From: Akebia trifoliata
Taxonomy: Eukaryota > Streptophyta > Magnoliopsida > Ranunculales > Lardizabalaceae
NCBI GenBank assembly: GCA_017979445.1
Contig: CM030711.1
Span: forward strand, 43,075,560-43,139,559
Direction: 5' to 3'
Length of the DNA: 64,000 bases
Below are positions 22,329 to 35,400 of this stretch, one piece after another (position 1 is the stretch's first letter; each line of letters opens with the position of its first letter). The notes under the pieces are model-generated. The model saw only the letters and a list, made by a program, of their open reading frames with translations. It ran no database searches and was not told the DNA's origin. Position numbers and translations under genes: made by a program.

Positions 22329-23660
22329 TCAACTTGTGCCAAAGCCGTTAACCACCCCTCTTTGGGGTGTCAACCGAGTGACATTTTGAATACTACTGCA
22401 TTGGTTGGTCTGCTGTGCGGTACTGTCAGGTGTTCCCAACCCATCTCCATGCAATCCAGACCCTACGTACTGCTGCACTACTAATACCGACACTGTCGCA
22501 GCAAAGTCTGATGATGCCAACATGTCTCCTATGGCACCCAGCTCTGGACACTCACTCCAATCAGTGAGCCCAGCAGTGAGTGGGGATATCGAGCCCTGCC
22601 CCCTCCCAACTATGTAAAGGTCATGGATGTTGTCCATTGACCGAATAGCTGCCATTGTCTCCTCCCCATTGTTCACCATTGCTTCTTTGTACACAATCAT
22701 CTCGTCACACACATTCTTCATCCTAAACTCACTTATGTACTCATTGTCGAGCTGCTCCTCTCTTTCTTTGTTGGTAATTACTGTCAAGGTATTCTTGTCA
22801 TGGGAATACACAGTTTGATCCATCGTTTCATCCCCTGGAAGGAACTGTATAACAGTCAGGTTGTTGCCTGGGTCCTCTGCCATCCTACAGGCATATGCTA
22901 GTGCTTCCCGGTCATCAGGTCCTCCAAAGAAAAACACAGCAATGTTGTGGGAAATGTGGTTAGTGGTCACCCGAGTTGAGCTGCCAAGGCCCCGGTTGAT
23001 GAGGATGCCGACAGAGCAGGGGGCATTGGCGAAGACATTTTGGTTGACATGGCGGAAGGCAGGGTTGGTGACCTCCATGCCACCATCGACAGTCTGCTGT
23101 TTGTGGAAAGGAACAATGATGAAGGTGATGCGCTTGTCCTCGGCTAGGTTACAGATGTCCTCGTGCATGGTGGAGTAAGGGGAGACGGCTGTGAGAGGCT
23201 GAATGGTGATATCGCCCGTATTTTGCTCATAGTTCTCAAAGGCACTGGTGATGTAGTCAGACTGCGCTTGGGTGCGGTTGATGGCGGCGCCACCGGACTT
23301 GTGGTGGTTGTGGTCAATCAACATGGCTGAGGCATGACCCGTAAGTTCCACTAAGTGGAGTGTGTAGATGCAGTAGGGGGACCTTTGGTGGGGTGGGAAG
23401 CCTCTAAGAGGTTGATGATGGTGGGCACATTGCGAGGGGTGTGGATGCATGCCAGCATCCGTAGTTCCATATCTGGCTTCAACCTTTGAATTGTCATATG
23501 TTTGTAAGGCATGAAATGACTTGCAGGTTTGTAGATGGCTACTACAGCTGGCCGGATCATACTTGTCATCAGCACTGCCATGATCACCATTACTGCACAG
23601 GCCTGATCATTGATAATCTGTTCCCAATCCATCCAAGACATTGACTTGTTTAGCTACCAA

Positions 23661-23710
<50 letters not shown>

Positions 23711-25213
23711 CCAAATGCTTAACTTCTGATCCCTCCCAACATTGAGTACGATCATTTCGATGAGGCCTTTGGTGTTCATGAGCAGTCCTAGAGCGATTCC
23801 ATCATGTAATGACATCCTATAGAAGAGGGCAATAAGGAGAGTTCCAATCACCTTGGCAACACAAGCCATGATGATGATGAGCATTAGGATACACCAATTC
23901 AGGGGGTCTTTGACAGCAAAAATATCGGTTTTGAGTCCACATATGGCAAAGTAGAGGGGGAGCAGAAAGGCTGACACAAAATCCTCAAGCCTCTCTATGA
24001 GAGTTGTTCTGAGTGGACCATTGGGTATGACAAGGCTGAAGAGAAAAGCACCGAAGATGGAGTGAGTGCCAATGGCATCGGTGATGAAGCCACATACCAT
24101 GATCCCAGAGAAGATTATACATATATGGAAGTCACTGAGTCTCTCTCCCTCTGTGGTCTGACGTATGATCCATTCCACGGCAGGACGGATTGCATAGATG
24201 CAGAACAAGACAAAGGCAATGCTTGAGAGTACCACCAAAAGGGCTGCCTCGTATGCAGACCTGCTCTCGGACAAAGCTATGGCTACGGCCAGGAGGGCCC
24301 ATGCACAAATGTCATTGATGATGGCAGCAGACATGGCTATCCTCCCGAGCTCGGTATTGAGTAGCTTGAGCTCGGCAAGGATGCTGGCAAGGACGGGGAA
24401 GGCCGTTACAGAGAGGGAGACACCCAAGAAGAGGATGAAAGTGCCTTGGTTAATATCCTTTTCTTTGTACCTGAGAAGTAAGGAGGAGCAGCTGCCTATG
24501 AGGAATGGCAAAGCCATACCAGCGAGGGAGATGGCCAAGGCCTTTCGACCTGTCCTTTTGATCATGGTGAAGTCCATTTCGACCCCTACTAGGAATACAA
24601 AGAAGAGCAGTCCAAGATTTGCCATCGTGTCCAGCACTAGACCACTCCTCAAAGGGAATAATGTGATTCCAAGGTTACCGGTCCTGCCTAACACTGATGG
24701 CCCCAGCAACACACCACCCTATCATAATAACAAACTCATTCATTCCGTAAACATAAGAAGAGTTTTACTAATGTCAAATGTAGTTTTGAGAATTAGAAAG
24801 AAAATTTTCGAGTTTTTTATTTTAGGAAGTTATCATTAGTTTGATTGATGTTTAGTTATTAGTGTTTAACTGTTTATCGTTTGTTTGAGGAGTTCAAGGG
24901 TGTCTTTTTTGAAGATTTGTTTTTTTTTTGGTTTAAGTGGGATTTGGTTTGTCGAGAGGGAGAGGGAGCTTACCAGAATCTCGGAGATGACCTTGGGCTG
25001 GTGGAAGGGTTTGAGGAGGAACATAACGAAGCGAGTGGTGAGGACGATGAGAAAGAGCAGGAAGATGAAGAGTGGGAGAGAGAAATCAAGAGGGTTCTCA
25101 CCGAGCCACACTCCATTGGTCGATACCATCCTGGGTGCGTAACACACCACCGAATTATTTGTACCGTTCATCCCCATCAACTTCTCCACGTCGATCATCT
25201 CCATTATCTCCAT
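22329..25213 (-). pseudogene. CHX15-like cation/H+ antiporter with two frame breaks
   Basis: Member of the plant CHX (CPA2) family of endomembrane/plasma-membrane cation-proton exchangers. The first in-frame ATG is at 25213-25211. Exon 1 is 25213-24974 (donor GTAAGC), exon 2 runs from 24718 to about 23724, and exon 3 is about 23617-22329. Exon 1 gives VCYAPRMVSTNGVWLGENP with LDFSLPLF, exon 2 the transporter domain (GGVLLGPSVLGR, FLVGVEMD, GFITDAIGTHSIFGAF, NTKGLIEMIVLNVGRDQK), exon 3 the long cytosolic tail (CIHTPRNVPTIINLLEAS, FFGGPDDREALAYA, GLTDWSECPELGAIGDML). I know these blocks best from CHX15. The domains are complete, at about 840 residues. However, the exon 2 donor (AA|GTTAAG) does not join exon 3 in frame, and one base is missing near 23384-23387. 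It is either a recent pseudogene or an assembly with homopolymer errors. Confidence 0.85.
23665..23707. repeat. GA/CT dinucleotide microsatellite in CHX intron 2
   Basis: About 21 GA units fill most of the short second intron of the CHX gene. On the gene strand they form a CT tract just downstream of the donor, which would lengthen the pyrimidine part of a very small intron. Confidence 0.9.
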
Positions 25214-25319
25214 CTTCTCCTTTTCCTTCTCTTCCTCTTTCTTGTAGATCGATTGCACCTTACCACCACCTTTTTCTATACTTGCATCACTCACATTCAG
25301 CTATTCTACCAAACCAAGA

Positions 25320-25392
25320 TCTGTGTGTGTGTTTGTATGTGTATGTGTGTGTATGTATGTGTTTGAAAGAGAGAGGGAGAGAGAGAAGAAGA
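25320..25392. repeat. TG-rich and GA-rich simple repeats upstream of CHX
   Basis: GTGTGTGT/GTATGTAT sequence runs into GAGAGAGGGAGAGAGAGAAG. It lies within about 180 bp upstream of the CHX start codon, so it may fall in the 5' UTR or promoter (CT-rich on the gene strand). Confidence 0.8.
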
Positions 25393-25429
25393 ATGGTTCA
25401 ACGCATGCTGAGGATCCACAAAAGGCCTA

Positions 25430-25690
25430 AAAATGCTAAGGGCCTGTATGGATACACCTCTCCGTGCAAGAGCAAAAGCTCAATCACTCCCCGCAAGAGC
25501 AAAAAACCTCTCCGCGGAAGAGCAGGTCCTTGAAACTTCTCCTCAAAGAGCAAAAAACCTCTCCCCGCAAGAGCAAAAACCTCTCTACGCCAAAGCAAAA
25601 ATCTATCCAAACGTTTGCTAGCTCCCCGCAAGAGCAGAAGTCGTCAAGAAGCTCTATCCAAACGCAGTGTAAGAGAACACTCTGCTCCTG
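25430..25690. repeat. Short repeats in the CHX upstream region
   Basis: The motif CCCCGCAAGAGCAAAA recurs, with changes, at about 25488, 25563 and 25625, and partly at other points (CAAAGAGCAAAAAACCTCTC). The ends CTGTATGGATA and TATCCAAACGCAG form short imperfect inverted repeats, as in MITEs. No gene is supported; frames here are by-products of the repeat. Confidence 0.5.
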
Positions 25691-25971
25691 GTATTCCGTC
25701 GAGAGAGTTTTCTCGTCGTAAGGTGCATGGAATGTAAATGGGGCTGGTCTCGGTCCACAACAGAACCGACTTAGTCCAAAGGGCTTTTTGTTGAGAGGGT
25801 TTTGGCCCATTGGGTCATCCGGTCTGCCTTGTTTATTTATCTATATGCCACGTGGTACGCTCATTTGGATACATTGTTCCAAAAAATAAAAATAAATAAT
25901 AGCTGCTATTGGCACGTGAGCTTTTACTTATTACACCCCAATTCATTATATTATTTCCCCTCACCCACTTT

Positions 25972-26692
25972 AGAGGACCCTGGTGGAGGGGCTTTTTTCT
26001 AAATAGTCCCTAAGTTTTGGTGTTCTCTTAATAGTCCATTTAGTGAAATTTTCTTTTCTTAACCGTTCCTGAACCTCAACTCTCACATTTCTCACGATTG
26101 AATGTCCTAACCGTTTGAAGTCATCGTTTTCATAATTTTTTTTTTTTTTTGGATTTTTGACATCTCAATCGAGTTTCGAAAACTCCATTATGTCGGAAAG
26201 GGCTTAAGTAGTAAGAAGAAGTCATTTTCAAAGATTTTGAAGATGCATGTAAAAAAATAGTGTTTATTCACTTTTTTTTACTTAGTTTTTGGATAAAAAT
26301 CAATCAAGAATGATTCTTTTAGGTTGAAATCATCTAAATAAGTTGTTATCTCAAGTTTTTAGTCGAACAAACTCATAAATTGAAAATGGGTGGGTTTTAC
26401 CAGTGTCGAGGTCAGCACTTTTTAAATAAAAAGTGGTGAACTCAACAGTAAATAAAAAGTGGTGAACTTGACAGTAAATAGTGGTGAGTTCAACAGTAAA
26501 CATTGTGAACTCAACACTAAATAAAAAAATGTCAAGTTCGATAAAAAGTAGTGAATTAGACAGTAAATAAAAAGCAATGAGTTCGCCAATATTGAGGGAC
26601 CATTAAAAAATAAAAAAATTACTAAATGTCCTATTAAGTTATCGTGCAAAACTTAGGGATTATTTAGAAATAAATCCCTCTATCAGAGTCCT
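25972..26692. repeat. Foldback element about 720 bp with internal tandem repeat
   Basis: The left arm (AGAGGACCCTGGTGGAGGG, TCTAAATAGTCCCTAAGTTT) is the inverse of the right arm (AAACTTAGGGATTATTTAGA, CCCTCTATCAGAGTCCTTT). Within it, about 26424-26583, a unit near AAAAAGTGGTGAACTCAACA of some 24-26 bp recurs about six times with variation. No coding content. Confidence 0.75.
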
Positions 26693-27591
26693 TTAAGTAA
26701 TTTTCCCAAAATCATAACCATTTTCATAGGGATGTATAATTAGGAATGTGATGAAAGTGAATTCGAGCCAATAATGACATTTATGTTTCCATGTTGATGA
26801 ATTTTTCTCATAAATCTCTCCTAAATCAATCTGTAAGGAATGTCAAACCCCAACAAAGACCAATGTTGGAGACTAAATAAGACCATTTTTGGAATATTAC
26901 CTCCATCAACATTCAAAATTCAAAATTTAAATATCAAGAACAAGTTAGGGTTCTTTTTAGGGATGTTGAAGATAATGGATTTTGGTAAGAAACCTAAAAA
27001 ACATAATTTGCATATTCTCCACAAATTTTCTGATTTTTACGAAATATTCCTGACTTCAGCCTAATCGACGATATTGAACCCCCATGGTCCACTGAATAAT
27101 TACCCTATTCAAACTTTTCTACTATGCCTAAATCAACGAAACATACGGCGAATCAATTTCACTAAGCCAACAATGATAATGCCACTCTTTGTACATTGAG
27201 GATTCAATTGTGAGACTAAGAAGTAAATACATAATCCAACATACAAATGTGAAGTCAAATTCTTTTGAAACACGAGAGCGGGAGAGAATACTGTAAACCC
27301 AACATAAAATAATGTGCATCGAGTCTCCATTTGGAGATTTTATACCTTCTTGCTTCATAAGTGTTCTGTAAACAACATATGCACACAAAATCACGTAAAT
27401 CAGATTGGAGAAAATTATTTACGATAAATTATAATAAAAGACATTATCATGATAGAAAAGCGAATGAATGTTTAGTTGAAGAGTGGGAATTAGGGATTGA
27501 AGTGAAAAAAATGTATCCAAATGGGCTCTTAATGTCACATGAGATGCGCTTCACTATACTTAAAATTTTGTCCTTAGAGAGCTATGTTGGA
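26693..27591. other. Intergenic stretch, no gene
   Basis: AT-rich sequence with only short chance frames. No similarity to a known protein, and no inverted repeat of note, was seen. Confidence 0.5.
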
Positions 27592-27984
27592 CCATGGTTT
27601 CAAAACTCGGTTTTACATCTCGTTTTGTTTAAGGATGAGACCAAATTGTCTCCGACGAGACAATCCATTTAACTTGATTATATTGATAGATTTATATATA
27701 TTAAAATTAAAATAATTATAATTTTTTTTTTATTAAAATAAGATAGATTAGAAAATATTTTATCATAAAATAATGTTTTATTTATATAATAAATATTTAA
27801 ATTTCAAATTTTTTTTTTATTTTAATCAAAATCTACAAAATCCTGATTGACTAGGCTGAGGTTTTCAAAATATCGTCCAAGGCATCTTGTTTATCTCACA
27901 AGATGATGTGAATGTTGAGACACTGAACGAGACCAAGATGACTAGGGCAAGTCATCTCGGCCTCAGATGAGATTTAAAACCATG
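27592..27984. repeat. MITE with CCATGGTTT-AAA ends, copy 1
   Basis: The ends CCATGGTTTCAAAACTCGG and GATTTAAAACCATGG are inverse. The interior blocks GGTTTTCAAAATATCG and CATCTTGTTTATCTCAC recur almost unchanged in the element at 40586-40951. Length about 390 bp, no coding. Confidence 0.75.
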
Positions 27985-28269
27985 GGTTGGACCGGTGAAG
28001 CTACCTATTTCAGTTAAAGTCATCCCCAAACACGATATACCAACTAAAACTAGAAATAGAAAGGGTGGGCTATAAATACAAAGGAGGAGAAACAAGAAGT
28101 AAACCGATTAAATTATAAATGTCAACTTGTATTTGAAAATAAATTTGGAGAGTTCTACAACTCCATAGGGCACTTATTGGAATACATAAAAATATAGATG
28201 GGTCTATGGGTAGAATGCCCAAAACACTTATGCCATAACTTATTATTTTCGCATAATTATAAGTTATTA

Positions 28270-28395
28270 TGCAATTATAAGGTTGCAAATGTATCAAAAG
28301 GGTTTATTTGTAATTTAAAATATTGATTAAATTTTTTTTTTTCGATTAGACAATAGAAAGGGACATTTTTGTAAATTTAAAAAAGTAAACAATGT
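28270..28395. repeat. Unsplit copy of the repeat interrupted at 7949
   Basis: GCAAATGTATCAAAAGGGTT, followed by TTTGTAATTTAAAATATTGA and later GGGACATTTTTGTAA, parallels both flanks of the copia element at 7949-12143. The repeat class is unknown. Confidence 0.5.
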
Positions 28396-28634
28396 GATTA
28401 AGATTATGGGTTGCAATTTTCTTGACTTTCGACTATATAGACCTTGATTATATTAAATGTAAATATAAAAAATGAGGGCATTTATGACCACTCAAAATTT
28501 GGCGTCCAACCACTACTTGTCCAATTCCTTATAAATTTAAAATATGGTCACAAGGATGACATGGAACATATCTATAGAATGAACTTATCCTTGAAAACTA
28601 AAGTAATTGACTTAAAACTTGCATATTTGTATAT

Positions 28635-28735
28635 GAGAGTTACTATTGCCACACCAACTTTGGCTAACACCACACCTTGCATTTCTTTGGTGATTTATAT
28701 TTGAATTGATGTGGCATTAGTAAAAGTTGTTCTGA
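28635..28735. repeat. Short MITE, TTACTATTGCCACACCAACT family, copy 1
   Basis: The left end GAGAGTTACTATTGCCACAC pairs with GATGTGGCATTAGTAAAAGT only in the inner part; the outer right end has been lost. It shares its sequence with 29073-29188 and 50421-50546. Confidence 0.65.
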
Positions 28736-29072
28736 CAATATCAGTTCTCTTATATATTTATTGGATTAGGATTCGCAAACTCACGAACAAAAGATTCATC
28801 TATAAACACCTAATCCTAACTAATAAAATATTAAATTCAATTATCAAGATTTATCTTAGAAATATGTGCCAAACTCCAATTAGTTGAATTTTTATATTTT
28901 AATGATCGAAATATATAAATAGTCCACGAATTGCAACAAATTATTATTAGACATCACTAATATCTTATAAGTGCATATCTATTTATTATTTTGATTAATT
29001 CAAGATGTTCAAAATGACATTTTGGGTATGATCCCAACTCTTACCCATAAAAAAAATCAGTGTTTTTCACAA

Positions 29073-29188
29073 GAGAAATTCTATTGCCACACAAACTTTT
29101 ACTTACAACATGACAATCCTTTTGATAAGTAGTTGTTTATATATGAATTGGCGTTTAATAAGTAAAAGTTGGCGTGGTAATAGAATTG
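29073..29188. repeat. Short MITE, same family, copy 2
   Basis: GAGAAATTCTATTGCCACAC on the left and AAAGTTGGCGTGGTAATAGA on the right are inverse. About 115 bp, ending some 270 bp before the lyase start codon and so close to its promoter. Confidence 0.7.
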
Positions 29189-29283
29189 ATCATTATTTTT
29201 AAGAAAATAAGAATCAAGCGTGAATATTTTGATGTGTGAGGTAAGAGTCGTAAGACATTCAAAAATGTAAATGAGCTCCAAGA

Positions 29284-29299
29284 ACACGCCACGTGGCAT
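29284..29299 (+). promoter_or_regulatory. G-box upstream of cystathionine beta-lyase
   Basis: The palindrome GCCACGTGGC lies about 170 bp before the lyase ATG. It is a full G-box core (CACGTG) with symmetric flanks, a typical bZIP/bHLH binding site. Use in vivo is inference. Confidence 0.5.
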
Positions 29300-29460
29300 T
29301 TTCTCACGTAATAGGTGCAAAAATACCCAAACAAATAATATTCGGAAGTCAATCTGCGAATCTACAACGATCGCTCCAATCTATAGATGTTTTGATTTCT
29401 GTCTCCGCAACTAAAAAGCTGAGCTCTAAAGTAGAAACCCTAGAACTCCACTTTTCATCA

Positions 29461-32400
29461 ATGGCTTCCATCACCTTCCAACTCTCTATCGTCTCTCTCC
29501 ATTCGGACCTCAATGAGCACGTAAAAGCCTCCTTCCATGCCTCTCTGTGTGAATCAATCTTTTTTTCTTATTGGTTTTGAATCTATGAGGTTTTATTTGT
29601 TAATTTCGATTTTATTTTAGGGTTTGATGCGTCGATTTGATGGTGGAGGGTTTGGGTTTAGCAGGGTATCGATGCCATCATCAGTGGGTTCTAAGAAATT
29701 TGAATTGAATTGCTCTAGAGAAAGAGAGATGGATGTCAGCACATCGGCTTTGGTTGATAGTGTGGCTGAGTGTTTTGATGGTTTGTACCTATGGAGATGG
29801 TTGATTGGTTTGTTAAGATCATTCTTTTTTCCTCTTGGGTTGCTTAAAAAATTGATCTTTTTTGTTATTTGTTTGGTTGTTTGCAGAAATGGAGGCAAAT
29901 AAGGATCCTAGTGTTTCGACGATTTTGATGAATTTCGAGAATTCGTTCGATCCGTATGGTGCTCTCAGCACCCCTCTTTATCAAACAGCTACATTTAAGC
30001 AGGTAATGACACATAACTACTAAAAAAAATGTATTTTACAGGTGCGCGCTTGCTAAGTTGGTTCCACAATGTGGGTTCGATACCCACCTTCACCTACTGG
30101 TTACTAACCACTAATCTTGCTTGCTTTGCAAAATATAAAGTTAATGATACAAAAGCGCACTTCACTACTTTTGAAAGAGTTGTGATCCACTACGGTGTCC
30201 GGTGACCTGTTCCTATCTATAGGAACGGTGTCTATGTGGCATGTTTTGATTTGGAGAATAAACATTGGACTGCGTGCTTGGCTTGATTAGGAGTTGGAGG
30301 TGTTTTAAACTCCAACTAAAGCATGGCACATAGGTACCATTCCTATTTTATAGGAACGAAACAAACACTATACTGGATCCTCAGTCCTTTTGAAATGAAG
30401 GTTCCCCCACCTTTTTAATGAGTTTGTTTTTAGAACATGATACGAACCCAACAATAGCCCAAAAACACTAGGTGTTGGTGATGCTGGTGCGGAAATTTAA
30501 GCACATATATCTTTGGTATTGTAACATACCACCACACTCTACAGACAACGACCGTGGTGGCCCCCTATGTGGCAGTTTCATTATGATGCCTTTCTTTCCG
30601 CCCCAAGTTTCCCTTTTCCTAGGTCACCCCTTCCATTAGCACCCCTTGGGCCCACTTTGTGACGGCTTTCTTTCTGATACCCTTGTTTTTGGGCTCTCCA
30701 AGTAGCACTTTCCTCGAGTCATTCTTTACGAGGTTTGAACCTAAGACATGGTGCTGGCTCTGATACGACCCAATCAATATACAAAAACTGCCTAGGTGTT
30801 AGTGGTGCAAAAAGTTAGGTCCATATCTCTTTGAGGTTGTAACAAAAAAATTATAAATACTATCAGAAAATCAAATTTCAATGCGTTCTTTTGCATTGTT
30901 GATGATCCGCAAGTCAACAACAATTAAGATAGATTATAGTATTAGGGGTGTAGCTAGTAAGAAGGCAGTGGGGGAAATTGCCCCCACAGAACTTTGAGAT
31001 AGCCCTATATGTTCAATTAATTACATGCTCCATTTGCCCCCCCCCCCCCCCCCCCCCCCCCTTCTCAATTTTTTGAAGATGACATTACCTCTTGACTAAG
31101 TATTCTCTCATAGATTAATTGGAAATGACCTAAATATTATTTTCTTCATCTTCTAACCAAAAGCCTCTGAATTCTTCCCAAAACTATTCATCTTCAAAGC
31201 TCTTCAACTATAAAATTAACTATAGTTTGTCCCCGCTACAAGAAAATCCTGGCTCTGCCCTTGGGGGGTTGAGGATTGGATGGCAATACTCGGAAACTAC
31301 ATTAGTGATGCTAACAAACCACCACCAACAAGAATCAAGATAAAGTGGTAAGAAAGCAAGTATAGATGAGGCTCTATAGTACCCTAAAATACTGAAATTT
31401 AGATAAAATCAAATGATGAATCTTCAAGCAGCATCATACGAGGTTTTGAAGAACTGAGGTGCACCAGTTTGTAACTTTTGATAAATTGCATTTTGGTAAC
31501 CCAGCAAAACTTCATTGAATAGTTGGGGGATGTATCCTCAGTTATTGCCTTTGCTCCACAGTGTAGCATAATGGAGCACAACAATCAGTTTTTTTAGTTT
31601 ATGTTAAGAGTGCCTGAAGTTCAGCACCAACCACACCAGTGTTAATGACCTGCATAGAAAAAGCTAAAGGATGGTACAAAGGAAGTGAATTGTTTGAGAA
31701 CTGCCCTGTAGGATTTTCTGTTGCTGGGGTTATGAATCTGGATATAGCCTTTAGACTTAGATGGAACACAATTTAGATAAGAATTGGTTTTTGTGTGATG
31801 GTCATGTTCGTTATGCTCTTATATAATAAACATAAGCCAGGATTATGCCTAGAAAAATCTCCCACTAGATGCAAGTTGTCAATGATTTTTGTTTCTTTCC
31901 TATTCTTTTTCTTTTGATTTGAATGGGATTGCAGTAACCTAGGATGTGTGCGATGGGCATGTGCATAATAGGGGCCAATCCTTGAATGACGCCTGGCCAA
32001 TGACACCTATTGGGCATTAATTTAGTTACTGATTTCCTGACCAGTGTCACCCCCGCGCCCCCCCCCCCCCCCCCAACCACCACCACATGCACACATTTTA
32101 CCTACTTTATATGTTTGTTTTTCCAAGATTGTGCTTTTCACCAGACAATTACAAATTTTTGGAAGGCCTCTATGATGGCCAAAGAATCAGGGCCCATCCC
32201 TTGATTCAAATCATCCATGTTTAAGTTTTCTTCTGCATGCCAAAAATACTTTGTCACTAGCATCAAGGAATAATGCTTACATCAGATAGTTAGGAGCCCT
32301 GGAATGGCTTTGTTTTGTGGATGTAGCCCAAGGATGGCCACATATCAACTCCTAGATGACTAAGTATATCCTGTTGTCCTAATTATATATTGATATGTAC

Positions 32401-35400
32401 ATACATGGCGCTTACATTTATAAACTTGTGCAAATTGCATGTGCATCATGGTTCTAAGTTTCTTTCTATTTCGAAATGTTTCAGCGGAAAACATTCTGGT
32501 TTTGGTCAAGACTGGGACGAAACATTGACCGAAAAACATTGAATGTTTAAGGAATGTCTCAGAATGTTTCGGTTGAGGCTGTCTCATTTTTTATACTTTC
32601 TAGGCTAGATTTTCAACCGCGTGTGCATGTTGATAACTGCGTGTGTTAATCTGTGTGTTATGCATTAAAGGATTATACATGCAACTGTAGTCTTCTGCTT
32701 AATCATTTTTTCTATTTATTTAAGCCTTCTGCAACTGATTTCGGCCCCTATGACTATACAAGAAGTGGGAATCCTACAAGAGATACATTGGAAAGGTGAA
32801 ATTAACTATATCTGTTTAGTGATTTGGTATGCATAGTGTCATTTAATTTCTAATTTTTCTTGTTGATCTATTTGGTTATTCTTATAAACATTCTTGTGTT
32901 GTAAATATTTAGGCTCCTAGCCAAGCTCGATAAGGCAGACCGTGCATTTTGCTTCACTAGTGGAATGGCTGCTTTGGCTGCTGTCGCCCACCTTGTCGAA
33001 ACTGGTGTGTATCCACTCTTTTGATTTGTCTTGATATCTATTTACTTATGCTACCTCCAGAAAAATTTTTATCCTGTGTTTATTAAAATCTGTAAATGTA
33101 GGACAGGAAATTGTTGCTGGAGATGACATATATGGTGGCTCTGATCGGTTACTTTCTCAAGTAATTCCGCATAAAGGAATTGTGGTGAAGTTAGTCTGGT
33201 GTTTTGTTATTTTCTCCATGATTTTATGCCTGTGAGTCATTGTTGAGAAAATTATGTTTGCAATGAACAGACGAGTGAATACAACTGATCTAAATGAGGT
33301 TGCATCCGCAATTGGTCCCTTGACGAAGCTAGTATGGCTGGAGAGTCCAACTAATCCTCGTCAACAAATTTCTGATATACGGGTAAGAAATATCTGATTC
33401 TTGGTTGTGAAATAATGGTTTTCTTTTACTTTTTTTTTACTATGTGTCTTCCTCACCAATCATTTTATCCCTAAAAAAATGATGTGGGTATTGTTTTCCC
33501 CCTCCTAACATGGAACCCTTTCCTATCGCTTTTTTTTTTTTCTCATTCCAGAAAATATCAGAGATGGCTCATGCAAATGGTGCTCTTCTGTTGGTGGATA
33601 ACAGTATAATGTCTCCTGTACTGTCGCAGCCATTAGAACTTGGAGCTGGTATTTAGAAATATGTTCTGTCGTTGTACATTTTACAGGCTTAAACAAATTG
33701 CATTACTGTTTTAATTCAATTGTTGTTAATCCCGATTGGTCAATCTCACTTTTTCAGACATTGTGATGCACTCAGCTACTAAATTTATAGCTGGACATAG
33801 CGATGTAATGGCTGGTGTCCTTGCTGTAAAGGGGGAAAGGTACACAACTTTCACTTCTAGCTTGTTATTTGCACATTGTGGAAAATTATTTCTTTTCTTC
33901 ATTTTTAATTAAAGTTAAAGATTCCACTGGAACTTGGAAGGAATGAAAAATTGGTGATTTGATTTTTCATGTCCAGCTTTTTGGTTTTCGTACTTTAATG
34001 AAGTGGTCTTTAAACTGATTGAACTCGGTGAACTGTTACGTTTTTCTTTACCAAGCTACTATTGCTGGTTATTTATAGATGCTTGCGTTGTTTTTGAATG
34101 AGTTTTAAATGTCCTAATAAAATGCTTGACCTGCACTTTTTTTCGGATCGTATGCTACTTCCTTCATGTAAACAATTCAAGCTTTTTCTTTTATATTAAT
34201 CTTTAAAATTCGTCTGACGTGTACATTTTTTTTAATCATTTGGACAAGTGATTTGCTGCCGTCTTTACTTCCTAAATGGCGTCTTACCTGCATTGCTATT
34301 TGTTATCTATGTTGTGTCTAATTAGCCAAATATTGCAATGTCTTCTGGTTTTTAATTTTCCGTTATTCACCAGCTTGGGAAAAGAGATAGCTTTTCTACA
34401 AAATGCAGAAGGTTCTGGATTAGCTCCATTTGACTGTTGGATTTGCTTACGTGGCATTAAGACTATGGCTTTACGTGTTGAGAAACAGCAGGTGCATCAT
34501 CACCTTGCTTTTTATTGGACCTTTGTTTTTTGACTTCCGTTGTTCTTGATTTTGTCCTGCTTGCCACTATAATTATGCTTATTGGATTTTCTTTCCATGT
34601 ATTTATGCCGGATGCAGCATTTCGAAGTAACTAATTGCATAAATAAGTAGATACAAGGGTGATGAGGTTTTTAGTTGATAAACTGGTTTGCTGTAGGGCT
34701 AATCTTTTCTCCTTCTATTGTAGTTGGTGTTTAGGGTGTTGTTTACGGGATGCTCACTTGTTCTCTCTCAGTAGGAGGACCAAATGATGTCACAGACTCT
34801 GGCCAAAAATGGTGTAAATATGTTTTTTTTGCATGTTTGGAATTCTGTTCTCAAACCTCTTATAGTGTCTGTGTATTATTATAATCTAATTCATTCTCTC
34901 ACTCAGAAATTGTCACTGAACCAGAATTCGCTCTTGTCACTTTTCATATTTGTAATTTTCATGGTGATAACTCTGCTCTTTATCATTAATACACATGGCT
35001 TTCTTTAGTCATCTATGGATTATTTATCAGAAATTTCTCAAGAAACATAAAAAAAGCGATGATAAACACTAATAATCATTTTTGTGAGTTATAACCAATG
35101 TTCATGTGGGTGAGGCACTTCATCAATGGCGTAAAGCGTGATGTGTAGAGCTCATGAGCTTGGATTTTTAAATAAAAATCAAATATAAAAATAAATAAAT
35201 GATAGGATCGACATTCATTAAGTGCTTGAGAGGGATGTATTTTTATGTTGTGTTCTTGGATATCTACTTCCACATAAAATCCACCTTTGGTTCTAAGAAT
35301 TGTTTATTGTTCCTATCATGTCTCTCTGGGCAGGAGAATGCACAAAAGATAGCTGAATTTCTTTCCTCTCATCCACGAGTTAAGAAAGTTAACTATTCTG

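Noticed and set aside
22405..23178. Plus-strand open frames opposite the CHX gene
   Set aside because: They are shadows of the conserved CHX exon 3 on the other strand.
24198..24839. Plus-strand frame of 213 codons opposite CHX exon 2
   Set aside because: Antisense to a strongly conserved transporter exon and lacking recognisable domains.
25398..25810. Overlapping frames with repeated LLRGEVF or SPQEQK-type words
   Set aside because: The periodic words come from the short DNA repeat CCCCGCAAGAGCAAAA, not from a protein family.
30035..30125. Possible tRNA gene in the lyase intron
   Set aside because: The T-arm-like part is good, but no matching acceptor or anticodon arm was found.
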